From positions 1 to 35,485 of the forward strand of contig JBBHKE010002131.1 of assembly GCA_037447655.1 (NCBI GenBank): DNA of 35,485 nt, written 5' to 3'. Positions within the stretch are counted from its first letter, which is position 1, and the number at the start of each line of letters is the position of its first letter. The position numbers and the translations under genes were made by a program. Below the pieces are notes generated by a model that made no database searches, was not told where the DNA came from, and worked only from the letters and a program-made list of their open reading frames with translations. The DNA comes from Zygnema cylindricum. Its lineage: Eukaryota; Streptophyta; Zygnematophyceae; Zygnematales; Zygnemataceae. Positions 9,708 through 17,939 of the stretch are shown piece by piece.

Positions 9708-10832
9708 TGAAATTCCATGGGCTCCATTGCCCACAAAATTCGCAGATCCAAAAGAAGCTAATCTAATTAGTGCCGACTCCAAGTTGATATAAACCCAAAT
9801 GAATGACCCCTTGACAATTATAATCCCAATATACCTTCACCGATGTGAAGAGAAGACCTTCCGTGTGCTCGGTTCCACCACAGAATGAAAAGCTTAAAAA
9901 TGTGTTTTGGACAATATTCCCCACTTTGACTTTCCAACTCAATAAGTGCCACCCTATCACGCAATGACTCTGACCGACTACACCTTTGTGTAGCTTGGAC
10001 TCCCTTGATTCCGTAGCAAAAAGAATCACTGAATTTGCTCACCCGAGCTGTAAGTTATGGTTGGTCAAAGATGACCTTTATAGTTACAAGCTCTCTTAGA
10101 GAGAGGTACCCAAATATCACTAAGTCTTAGTCTGCCTACTCACGACTACCTACTACTAAACCCTAGTCCAATAGGAACACTGTTTAGTACAAGAAGGTAC
10201 GATAGTCGATGTACTTATTGTACGACCATTGTACAATAGGGCCTACAAGGTGATATTTGCCAAATCGAGAGCCATAGTTCCTCTTCCCATCTTCTCCGGT
10301 ATCAATTAATGTGGCGCCACGTGACGCTATCCTCAAATGCCGCCGAAATCTTATTGTGGGTGGCGGTTGTAATGGTGGCCATCCGATCAGTTGTATTTGT
10401 ACGGCTTCGATTCGCTTCCATGAATTAATTGATTAATGCGCGTTTTTGTTAGTCTGTTGCGAATTAGTCATTTGGATCAATAGAAAATTATGCGTGAAAC
10501 ATTTCATGTGTATTGTTTCGTTAGTGCCTTAATGGATAAGGTGTGCGACTACACAGTGTTTTGCAGACCATGGTCAAATCTGGCCAGAGGCAGTATTTTG
10601 CTAAAACTAGTAAAACATCTTCTAATTCATTCTGCCTATTTTGCTACAACTAGTAGAATATCTTATAATTCATTCTGCCTCTTTCTAAATGACGCAGCAG
10701 CCATGGCCTACCTTTGGTCCTCTCTTTCTCTTTACATTCTAACTAAACTATAGAATTGAACTATTAATTACCTTTTTTCAACACTCTATTTATTTTTCCA
10801 ATACAGACCTAGAAAGTACATAAATTTCAACA
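9708..10832 (-). repeat. 3' LTR of element B
   Basis: TG at 9708 and CA at 10832, 1125 bp. Aligns with 12781-13962 through 'cccacaaaattcgcagatcc', 'gcaaaaagaatcactgaatt', 'gtggcgccacgtg' and 'gccatggcctacctttggtc'. It carries a private partial duplication near 10600-10680 ('ttctaattcattctgcct' and 'ttataattcattctgcct'), about 37 bp. A G-box CACGTG lies at 10318-10323, overlapping the palindrome gtggcgccac (10311-10320). Confidence 0.9.
10515..10599 (+). other. tRNA-like block with Pol III box A and B motifs in LTR B
   Basis: On the plus strand (antisense to the element) 'gtgccttaatggataagg' resembles the D arm/box A of arginine-type tRNAs. 'tggtcaaatctggcc' follows at box B spacing, then 'cagaggca', which partly pairs with 'gtttcgt' at 10515, and a TTTT run at 10596-10599. 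The other LTR copy has the better box B, 'ggttcaaatcc' (about 13743-13754). The anticodon loop is too long for a working tRNA, so this is a degenerate tRNA-derived sequence, not a tRNA gene. Confidence 0.5.
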
Positions 10833-10849
10833 CTCCTCTTATTTTCTAG
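10833..10849 (-). other. Polypurine tract of element B
   Basis: The minus strand reads ctagaaaataagaggag immediately before the LTR TG. This is the expected plus-strand primer site and is nearly identical to that of element C. The leading 'tag' is the position of the pol stop codon in C. Confidence 0.8.
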
Positions 10850-11197
10850 TCTTCTTTCTTTTCAACTCCCAATAAACACACATTTTTTTTTCTTCTCTTT
10901 TTCTTCTTTCTTTTCTCCTCAAAAAACTTTAAGTGAATACCCTCGTATTTAAAAAAGTGTATTAGATGAACTGAAATAATAATTACACCACACATATTAT
11001 TTTGCATGCCGCTTTTCATAAATTCGAGAAAAGATTTTATCCACCTCATCTCTTTTCCATCCACACTAAATCCAATTTCCCTCTGTCAGTTCAAATAGCC
11101 AGCCCCATCACCAATCTGCAACACACACCCAGATGCTAACCCTTTTACAGACACACTTTCCTAAATGCAATCACTCCCATTAGTGATGTCAAATCCA

Positions 11198-11395
11198 TTA
11201 CCCCCCAAATTTTCCAAAAAGTACAAGTGTCCCCACTAAGTTCCTCATAAGATCTACGTCTTTCGTACTCATATATTTATCCATGATACTCACCCCATTT
11301 TTTGAACTTTCCTCACTCTCTCCCATGGAATTCTTTCCGCTATCACTTTCTATTTTTATTCCCAACAAAAATTTCTCCTCACCTAAACCTTTCAT
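11198..11395 (-). pseudogene. Reverse transcriptase scrap in element B
   Basis: The segment 'EEKFLLGIKIESDSGKN' aligns with 'EAKYLLGIQVERDQKRK' of element C reverse transcriptase, and 'MRNLVGTLVLFG' with 'YRQVVGSLIYFM'. The sequence between them is shortened, and no YVDD box, RNase H or integrase is present in the element. It shows that element B descends from a full copia element by internal deletion and was not built from gag alone. Confidence 0.65.
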
Positions 11396-11530
11396 TAAAT
11401 ATTCATCTTCTCCCCTATCTTTTAAAACCCCCTCTAGATTTACTTCTCCCCTTTCCTCGGAATCCGTTGAACTCTCCCTTTCCGATCAGTTTTTTGTTTC
11501 CAAAACTTCTTTAAAATTATCCTCATTATT

Positions 11531-12776
11531 TTAATTTTTCCCTTTTTCAATTATAGATTCTAGATCTGACTTTCTATACTCCTTGACATCCACATCATGT
11601 CTAACTTCTTTAAGTACCTCCCTTCCCTTTACTTCTCTTATACCTCCAAAAGAACACTGTTGCTTTCGTGGAATTTCTGTGTACTTTTCTCTCTTCTCCA
11701 TTCTACCGATGTGGAGAAGCTCTAAGATTTCTTTATCCTCTTTTTGCTCTTTCCTTTGTTCCTTCTCATCCACATTCCAACTTCTAAGTTCTTCCAAACA
11801 AGGGCATCCTTCTATATAATGATCCGGTTCCCTACAAAAGAAGCAAACCCCCTTTTTCAAAGCTCCCATTTCTTTTACCTCTCTTTCCACCGAAGTTCCG
11901 ATAAGGTTTACCTTTGTCTTTCTTCCTCTCACCACGTTTCCACTCGTCACCCCCGTTCCTCTCATCACGCTTCGGCCAGTCACCACCAGCTGTAAATGCA
12001 ATCACCCTCTCACTTCCCCTACGAAGCTCCAAGGTGCTTTCCCTCACTAGAATTATCCCCATGGTAATGCCCCAAGTCCATGATGAGCAATCCATTCCGT
12101 GCATACGGTAAATGATGTCTTCGTACTCATCTGGGAGCTTCATGATTAGTGTATTAATATTTCTCACCTCAGATTATATATTTGCCGCGCTAGCAAGCTC
12201 AACATAAAGCGCAACTATATCATTGCAAAACTCTATCACATTACTTCCTTTATAAACATAGGCCTCTATATTTTATTTTACTAACTGCTGCCTCTATATA
12301 GTCTCACTCTTATAAATCTGAATTAGTGCTTCCCATATTTCAAAAGACTTGGTTAGACTTAAAAGAGTGATAGCTATGGACTTAGACACATATCTAAGTA
12401 TGAGATGTTTTAATATTGTGTTTTTATATTCCTTTATTTTTATGTCAGTTTCTTAAGTTTTAATCCCTACAAGTGGTACCGTAGCTGAGAGCCTAGCTCC
12501 CCTCACCATAGGTGTCATTTTTTCCTTCTCCCCTATTTCCCCATCCACGGCAAGGCTTTTCCCTTCACCTTCCGTTGCATATGAACTCCGGTTGATATTC
12601 TGGGCAGCCTTAGATGATTCTTCATAGTAAGCTCCTCCAAAGCCAGGTGGCGGACATCTCTCTTGTCCCGAAACAATTCCCCATAAGTGCTTCTCGAAAT
12701 GTAACCCCTCCATCGTAAACTCGTAATAAGTGAAGTATGATCCATCGAACATAGGCACCCTAGATGGTGGGCCCAT
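11531..12776 (-). pseudogene. Copia element B gag
   Basis: Gag on the minus strand. The start ATG at 12776-12774 is inside the primer-binding site and gives 'MGPPSRVPMFDGSYFTYYE', close to element C. The N-terminal frame runs to 12453 ('HLWGIVSGQERCPPPGFGG'). The middle part is at 11832-12167 ('IMKLPDEYEDIIYRMHG'). The C-terminal part at 11531-12001 holds a CCHC knuckle, 'CFFCREPDHYIEGC' (CX2CX4HX4C), then a Lys/Glu-rich tail not found in element C. At least two frameshifts and several stops break it. The acidic/basic tail may be a product of the deletion that removed pol. Confidence 0.8.
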
Positions 12777-12780
12777 AATG
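12766..12780 (-). other. Primer-binding site of element B
   Basis: The plus strand reads ggtgggcccataatg, 13 of 15 bases equal to the element C site (ggtgggcccataacc), and abuts the right LTR. The gag ATG is complement(12776..12774), inside the site. Confidence 0.7.
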
Positions 12781-13962
12781 TGAAAATTCTATAGGCTCCA
12801 CCGCCCACAAAATTCGCAGATCCAAAAGAGCCTAATCTAGATAGTGCCGACTCCAAGTTGATATAAACCGAAATGAATGACCCCTTGATAATTATAACCC
12901 CAATATACCTTCACCGATGTGAAGAGAAGACCTTCTGTGTGCCCAGTTCAACCACAGAATGCAAAGCTTGAAAATGTATTTTGGACAATATTCCCCACTT
13001 TGACTTTCACACTGAATAAGTGCCACCTCACGCAAAGACTCTAATAGACTACACCCTTGTGTAGCTTGGACTCTTTTGAGTCTGCAGCAAAAAGAATCAC
13101 TGAATTTGCTCACCCGAGCATTAAGTTATGGCTGGTCAAAGATGACCTTTATAGTTACAAGCTCTCTTAGAGAGAGGTACCTAAATATCACCAAGTCTTG
13201 GTCTGCCTACTCACGACTACCTACGACTAAACCCTAGTCCAATAGGAACACTATATAATACAAGAAGGTACGATAGTCGATGTACTTATTGTACGGCCAT
13301 TGTACGACAGGGTCTACAAGGTGATATTTGCCAAATCGGGAGCCATGGTTCCTCCTCCCACCTTCTCCGGTATCAAATAATGTGGCGCCACGTGGCATCG
13401 TGTGACGTTATCCTCAAAGGCCGCCAAAATCTTATTGTGGGCGCGGTTGTAATGGTGGCCATCTGATCAGTTGTATTTATACGGCTTCGATTCGCTTCCA
13501 TGCATGAATTGATTAATGCAGGTTTCTTTAGTCTGCTGCAAATTAGTCCTTTAGATCAATAGAAAGATATGCATGAAACATTCATGTTTATCGTTTCGTT
13601 AGTGCCTTAATGTATAAGGCGTGCGATTGCTGCAAATTAGTCCTTTAGATCAATAGAAAAATATGCATGAAACATTCATGTTTATCGTTTCGTTAGTGCC
13701 TTAATGTATAAGGCGTGCGATTACACAATATTCTGCAGACCCTGGTTCAAATCCGGCCAGAGGCAGTATTTTGCTAAAACTAGTAAAATATCTTCTATTT
13801 CATTCTGCCTCTTTCTTAATGACGCAGCAGCCATGGCCTACCTTTGGTCCTCTCTTTCTCTTTACATTCTAACTAAAATATAGAAGTGAACTATTAATTA
13901 CCTTTTTTCAATACTCTATTTATTTTTCCAATATAGACCTAGAAAATACATAAATTTCAACA
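12781..13962 (-). repeat. 5' LTR of element B
   Basis: TG at 12781 and CA at 13962, 1182 bp. It differs in length from the 3' LTR by a private 94-bp tandem duplication (13534-13721) and by lacking the roughly 37-bp duplication of the other copy. Contains gtggcgccacgtgg at 13382-13395. Numerous substitutions separate the two LTRs, so insertion is not recent. Confidence 0.9.
13534..13721. repeat. 94-bp tandem duplication in the 5' LTR of element B
   Basis: The unit beginning 'tgctgcaaattagtcc' starts at 13534 and again at 13628. Both copies end '...aaggcgtgcgat'. The duplicated block covers the tRNA-like box A half, so this LTR has two box A sequences and one box B. Confidence 0.9.
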
Positions 13963-14200
13963 CTTTCTGTGGTGATGGGCTCGGCGTGCTCATAAATATT
14001 CACACAGGCGGCCTAGATGAACCGACACCCACAAAACGAGAACACCTTATGCATTTCCTTCCCAACATTATTGCTGCACATGGTCTCACATATTGACAGC
14101 GCTACATCCTTTTAGGTTGGGTCATGGACCCTCAATCTCTCTCATTTGTCTGAGGCCTCGGATTTGCAGCAGGTCATTACGCACAAACCCATCCGTCTTA
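13963..14200 (+). pseudogene. C5 DNA methyltransferase, C-terminal part (motifs IX-X)
   Basis: Resumption of the methyltransferase after element B. The frame starting TGT at 13968 reads 'CGDGLGVLINIHTGGLDEPT', then 'KREHLMHFLPNIIAAHGLTY', a stop, 'QRYILLGWVMDPQSLSFV' and a second stop. The E-P-T...R-E...M-x-F-L-P block and the 'LLGWVMDPQSL' block are the expected target-recognition/motif IX and motif X regions of this methyltransferase type. They are co-linear with the part upstream of 9708. Two TGA stops break it. Joined with 8962-9707 the domain is about 330 residues, typical for a catalytic C5 methyltransferase domain. Confidence 0.8.
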
Positions 14201-14640
14201 ACTAGCTGGGGGGGGGGGATGCATCACCAATTTCTAAACACATACTTACACGATCTCTAGTCACCTTTATAAGGACACCTTCTTAATTTTTCCTCTTTCC
14301 ATCCCCTATAAAATCTTCTCTAGAAGTCACCATCTACGATTTTTTGAATCCTAGTCATATGTCATGGTCCATTCCGGCATATACTGCTGCCCAATCTACT
14401 CCCTCTAGTCATATTTCAACACCTCCTCACTGGACCGCAACCTTTCCTACTCGTAGCTAGCACCATTGGACAAACTAATTACAGGAAACACCGGTTGTTT
14501 ACTCATTAGGTCAGTCACTTATCGCGGATGAACAACTAGCTTTTTTACAAGCCATGGAAGCAATGTCGATTTAAGGTTCGGAAACTCCTAAATGGAAATT
14601 TGGCTCTAATCTCTCTTAATCTGAACATGATCTACTAAAC
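14201..14640 (+). other. Linker between methyltransferase and reverse transcriptase
   Basis: No conserved domain recognised. Broken frames encode Ser/Thr/Pro-rich sequence ('HISTPPHWTATFPTRS') and then 'LGQSLIADEQLAFLQAMEAM', which probably leads into reverse transcriptase. A run of 11 G lies at about 14204-14218, a likely frameshift spot. Confidence 0.5.
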
Positions 14641-14643
14641 AAA

Positions 14644-15560
14644 GTGATTCTGCAAAATATCGACGTTTTTGTTTTTTCTATGAATGATCGTGGTCGCCAT
14701 ACCACGTATAAAATGCCTATAGATCTCGAAGACGATCGTCATATTTTCAAGCCGAAACACCGCTTATCTGAAACAGAATGGGAATTAGTGGACCATCGTT
14801 GCGCTGAATTGGAGGATGCTTGCCTCATTTATCAATCAGATTCTACTTTTGCAGCACCCACTGTCATGCCGAAGAAAAAGATGTCGAATGAAACTTTACC
14901 GATCGTCGGATGTGCGGCGATTTCTGTGAACTCAATGCTAGAACGATACAAGATCGACATCTAATGCCATTGGTTGAAGAAATATTTGATCATGTAGGAG
15001 GCGCTAAATATTTCAATATTGTGGATTTACGACAAGGCTTTAACCAGATTGAAATAGAGGAGAATGATAGGCATAAAACCGCCTTTTGGGGTAGTGATGG
15101 TCATGGGAGTGGGTTGTCATGCCTTTTGGACTTAAGAACGACCACGCAGTTTTTCAAAAAGTAATGGATTCAGTTTTAGGTGGTTTCAAGTTTGCACGAT
15201 GTTATATAGATGATTTGATTATCGCCTCTGCCACAATTGAAGATCACGTAGCTCATATCGAATGGGTCCTAACTGAACTGAAAAAGGTCTTATTAAAATG
15301 TCATCCTACTAAATGTACTTTCGGGTCCGAGGGTGTGCCTTACCTTGGACATTTTATTTCCTCTAAAGGAATCACACCACTTGAAGCAAAAACCGAGGCT
15401 ATCAACAAACTACCAACCCTCGTTGATCTCACGAGTCTTCGAGCCTTACTATGATTAGCTAATTATTATCGCAGATTTGTCCCTAGTTTCAGCACTGTCG
15501 CTTCACCATTGAACGATCTACTAAAAAAAAAAGTCATTTTCGTATAGGGACCTGATTAGA
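14644..15560 (+). pseudogene. Gypsy reverse transcriptase
   Basis: RNA-dependent DNA polymerase domain in three overlapping frames. The first (14644-14964) has 'KPKHRLSETEWELVDHRCAE' and the fingers motif 'AAPTVMPKKK'. The second (from about 14900) has 'MCGDFCELNARTIQDRHLMP' and 'YFNIVDLRQGFNQI', the first catalytic Asp. The third (15119-15454) has 'MPFGLKNDHAVFQKVMDSVL' and the catalytic Y-I-D-D at 15203-15214, intact, then 'YLGHFISSKGITP' and a stop. 'NYYRRFVPSFSTVASPL' follows near 15465. Frameshifts lie near 14900 and 15095. Motif order and spacing are typical of Ty3/gypsy. Confidence 0.88.
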
Positions 15561-15577
15561 TTTTGGCTTTTTAGAAG

Positions 15578-16051
15578 TTGAAAGATGCCCTCTCTAGTGC
15601 TTCCATCCTCCGACCTCCTAATCACAAATTACCTTTCAGCCTACGAACAGACTTTGGAAAGCTTGGCATTGTGGCCATCTTAACTCAGCGTGAACTAACA
15701 GGAGAAGAATGCGTGGTTGCTTATGCAAGCAGGAGTAAGAATCGTGCGGAGTCAAATTACAGTAGTTATGAAGGAGAATGTCTGGCAGCAGTTTGGGGTA
15801 TTGTACATTTTCGTCAATACCTTTACGGAAAACCATTTACCCTTCTAACCGACCATCAACATTTACATTGGCTGATGACGAAAGATAAACTGTCAAGAAA
15901 ATTAGAGCGATGGCCATTAATTTTACAAGAATATGATGTTGAAATAATTCACCGTCCAGGATTACTTAGCCTGAATGTAGACTGCATTTCCCGAAATCCT
16001 TTGCCATGGACCACAAACAATGGAGTCCAGCAGGTTTCGATGACAACTTAG
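15578..16051 (+). pseudogene. Gypsy RNase H
   Basis: 157-codon open frame encoding the RNase H domain that degrades the RNA strand during reverse transcription. It contains 'LRTDFGKLGIVAILTQ' (first catalytic Asp), 'YSSYEGECLAAVWGIVHFRQ' (Glu), 'FTLLTDHQHLHWLMTK' (Asp) and 'RWPLILQEYDVEIIHRPG', the standard landmarks of the gypsy type. 'NVDCISRNP' near the end replaces the usual N-x-A-D-x-L-S-R. One of the few domains here without an internal stop. Confidence 0.88.
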
Positions 16052-16219
16052 CTTCTATGTCAGCAGGGTTTTACATCACACATTCTGTAGCTTCGTTGCT
16101 TGACTCCCGTTCTGCCCTAGATCCATGGCGAGACGGAGCACTAATTCTTTTCCTCTCCTCACAGACCTTCCGACTAAGGCACTACATCCGAGGAGGAGGA
16201 ACGAGTAAAGAAAAGAGCT

Positions 16220-17060
16220 AACAATTATCTTTGGCTAGGTGGATCGCTAGTTCGATTGTTAGCGGACAGTAGTCACAGGCACGTGCCTCGCCCGACTGAA
16301 CGCCTCTCGCTGATTGAACAAATTCACACCGAGCTGGGTCATTATGGGACCAAGCGCACCTTAAGCTTGGTGCAGGCACGCTATTGGTGGTTTGGGATGC
16401 AATCTGATGTCGCAGCGGTATTGCACAAGTGTGCAATATGTGATCGTCTACGTACCTCTTTTAGCAACCGACAGACTACCCTCCAACCATTACCCATCAA
16501 AGGGTTATTTTACCGCTGATCGTGCGATTTGACTGATACCCTTTCCCATATCACGGAGGGGGAAACAATATATAATGATCATGATTGAAAATTTCATCAA
16601 ATGGGTTCAAGTAGTAGCACTACCACACAAAACTGCAAAGCTCACCACCGCCGCTTTTATAGAACATGTCCTCATGAGATACGGCGCGCCAACCGAAGTC
16701 CTCACAGATCAAGGGACTGAATTCGACGGAGAATTCCAAGAAATGATAGATGACGCTCTCATTGACCATCGTCGAACAAGCCGCGATCATCCACAATCTG
16801 ATGGATTGGCGGAACGCGCAGTTCAGACGTTGAAGCGGGCATTACGCAAGCATTGCTTGTAAAAATATATAACACTGTGGGACGAGTCACTTGGCTATAT
16901 TGTCATGGGGTATCGAATGTCAGTACAGGCGAGTCTTACCAATTTCAGTCCATAATCTATCTTATTTGGGCGTCCACCCTTGTTGGGTAGGAATATCCAG
17001 AAAGCCGCAAGCTTTCCGCTTCCCTTACTATCTGACGGGGTTTTTCTGGAAGAACTTATT
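16220..17060 (+). pseudogene. Gypsy integrase
   Basis: The zinc-binding domain in frame 16256-16519 reads 'IHTELGHYGTKRTLSLVQAR' and 'LHKCAICDRLR' (HHCC). After a frameshift near 16510-16575 the catalytic core (16575-16862) gives 'IENFIKWVQVVALP', 'EVLTDQGTEFDGEF' (second catalytic Asp) and 'DHPQSDGLAERAVQTLKRAL' (catalytic Glu). The first Asp region around 16520-16560 is degraded. After a stop, 'LGYIVMGYRMSVQASLTNFS' and 'LFGRPPLLG' (16890-17000) are the conserved end of the core. The enzyme inserts element cDNA into the host genome, but this copy is broken. Confidence 0.88.
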
Positions 17061-17400
17061 AATAGGGCGTTGCTTTTTGCCTAAGAGATGCCCATCGCTT
17101 TTGACAACCTGCAGATCGCCCAGCACAAGGATACTTTGCGCTTCGCCACGACACGCATCGGCAGCTACCGGCCCCAGCAGAAGCCTTACCTAGTGGGAGA
17201 TTATGTCTACTTACGACGCTAATCCTTCGATACCTTATAAACAGATGTTTCACCTCATATCCTCCGAATTATCGAAGTTGCCATGAATGGCATGCTATGT
17301 CTTCAAGGAGTAGATACACGAACCTTTCGGGAGCATTCGAAGAACTACGCTCCATGTTATTTACCGAATCTCTTCAAGACATGGACCCTATGCGCATGCC
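17060..17400 (+). pseudogene. Gypsy post-integrase segment
   Basis: Frames at 17086-17225 encode 'AFDNLQIAQHKDTLRFATTR' and 'KPYLVGDYVYLRR', the SH3-like C-terminal domain of gypsy integrases. After broken codons, 'PHILRIIEVAMNGMLCLQGV' and 'TFREHSKNYAPCYLPN' follow (17250-17370). As I recall, this type of segment ends the integrase of some plant and algal gypsy elements just before a PHD finger. It may contact chromatin in the way a chromodomain does, which is inference. Confidence 0.65.
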
Positions 17401-17419
17401 TATCACTGAGACTAAAGAA

Positions 17420-17553
17420 TGCACACTTTGCAACCGAGCCGACGGAGAAACATCAATGTTCTGTGTGACCATTGCAACCAAGGATTTCACACGGATTGTT
17501 TGGTTCCTCCGTAAACTGTGGTTCGGGACGGTTATTGGTTTTGCCGCGGCTGC
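17420..17553 (+). pseudogene. PHD finger at the C-terminus of the gypsy polyprotein
   Basis: All eight zinc ligands of a C4HC3 PHD finger can be read if two frame changes are allowed: C-T-L-C from 17420, then 'CDHCNQGFHTDCLVPP' after a shift near 17457, then a stop, then 'DGYWFCRGCRE' (Cys codons at about 17542 and 17551). The Trp two residues before the penultimate Cys pair is the usual PHD core residue. PHD fingers bind histone H3 tails, often reporting lysine-4 methylation, so the domain could guide integration or the methyltransferase to certain chromatin. That role is inference. The broken frame means this copy is inactive. Confidence 0.75.
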
Positions 17554-17620
17554 CGAGAGTTACCAGTCGTATTCGCGAGCTCTTCGGCAGGCTAAAGAGT
17601 TGGGGGGGGAAATAAACTGA

Positions 17621-17939
17621 GCCTCATAGCTTCCTCTCCCACCTTACCTTTATTTTACTTATGATATGTTTATTTGTTTCTTGCTGCTTATACATATTCA
17701 TTTTCACTTGTTCTCTGAGATGTTCATGACTTTCTTGCTTATTTCGTTATCATTTATCTTTCAGCTGGATGTGTTGCATATTTATCATTTTTTTTGGCAC
17801 ATGCTCAACATTTCTCCCACCCTACCTATGTTCCGTCCCACTACCATTTCCACCATCTATTTCCCATAGTGTCCTTTCCTCCTTCCCATTTCCCCCTTCC
17901 TCTCCGTTTATCACGTCCCATGCTTCTCCCACTGATTGA
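17621..17939 (+). other. Non-coding gap between gypsy polyprotein and non-LTR element
   Basis: Pyrimidine-rich sequence with no supported gene. It opens with a purine run ('gggggggaaataa', about 17603-17616) that could be the gypsy polypurine tract, but no 3' LTR follows. The rest is probably 5' untranslated sequence of the non-LTR element that starts coding near 17940. Confidence 0.45.

Larger units (their letters stand above)
9708..13962 (-). mobile_element. Copia-like element B, internally deleted, inserted in the gypsy methyltransferase
   Basis: Two LTRs (9708-10832 and 12781-13962, both TG...CA) flank about 1.95 kb of internal sequence containing gag and only a scrap of pol. The flanking 5-mers are ctttt (9703-9707) and ctttc (13963-13967), a one-mismatch target-site duplication. 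Removing the element and one copy rejoins the methyltransferase reading frame. The element is on the minus strand: primer-binding site at 12766-12780 next to the right LTR, polypurine tract at 10833-10849 next to the left LTR. It lacks protease, integrase and most of reverse transcriptase, so any mobility would have depended on a related autonomous element. Confidence 0.9.
6288..17620 (+). mobile_element. Fossil Ty3/gypsy element with DNA methyltransferase and PHD finger, interrupted by element B
   Basis: Domains in order on the plus strand: Gag with two zinc knuckles (about 6618-7700), aspartic protease (8107-8660), C5 DNA methyltransferase (8962-9707 and 13963-14200), reverse transcriptase (14644-15560), RNase H (15578-16051), integrase (16220-17060), post-integrase segment (17060-17400) and PHD finger (17420-17553). 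RT before integrase is the gypsy order. Roughly a dozen stops and frameshifts separate the blocks. Bases 9708-13962 are a later copia-like insertion. I found no LTR pair. Retrotransposon-borne methyltransferases are known from charophyte algae and dinoflagellates, and this appears to be a relative of the charophyte type. Confidence 0.85.

Noticed and set aside
10515-10599. Functional tRNA gene
   Set aside because: The acceptor stem pairs at only about five of seven positions and the anticodon loop is about 12 bases. It is repeated within LTRs, so it is tRNA-like only.
14204-14218. G-run as a quadruplex or programmed frameshift signal
   Set aside because: A single homopolymer in a decayed coding region; no neighbouring G-tracts and no sign of selection.
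17603-17939. 3' LTR of the gypsy element
   Set aside because: A purine run resembles a polypurine tract, but no sequence after it matches the 4031-6287 region and no TG...CA pair could be defined.
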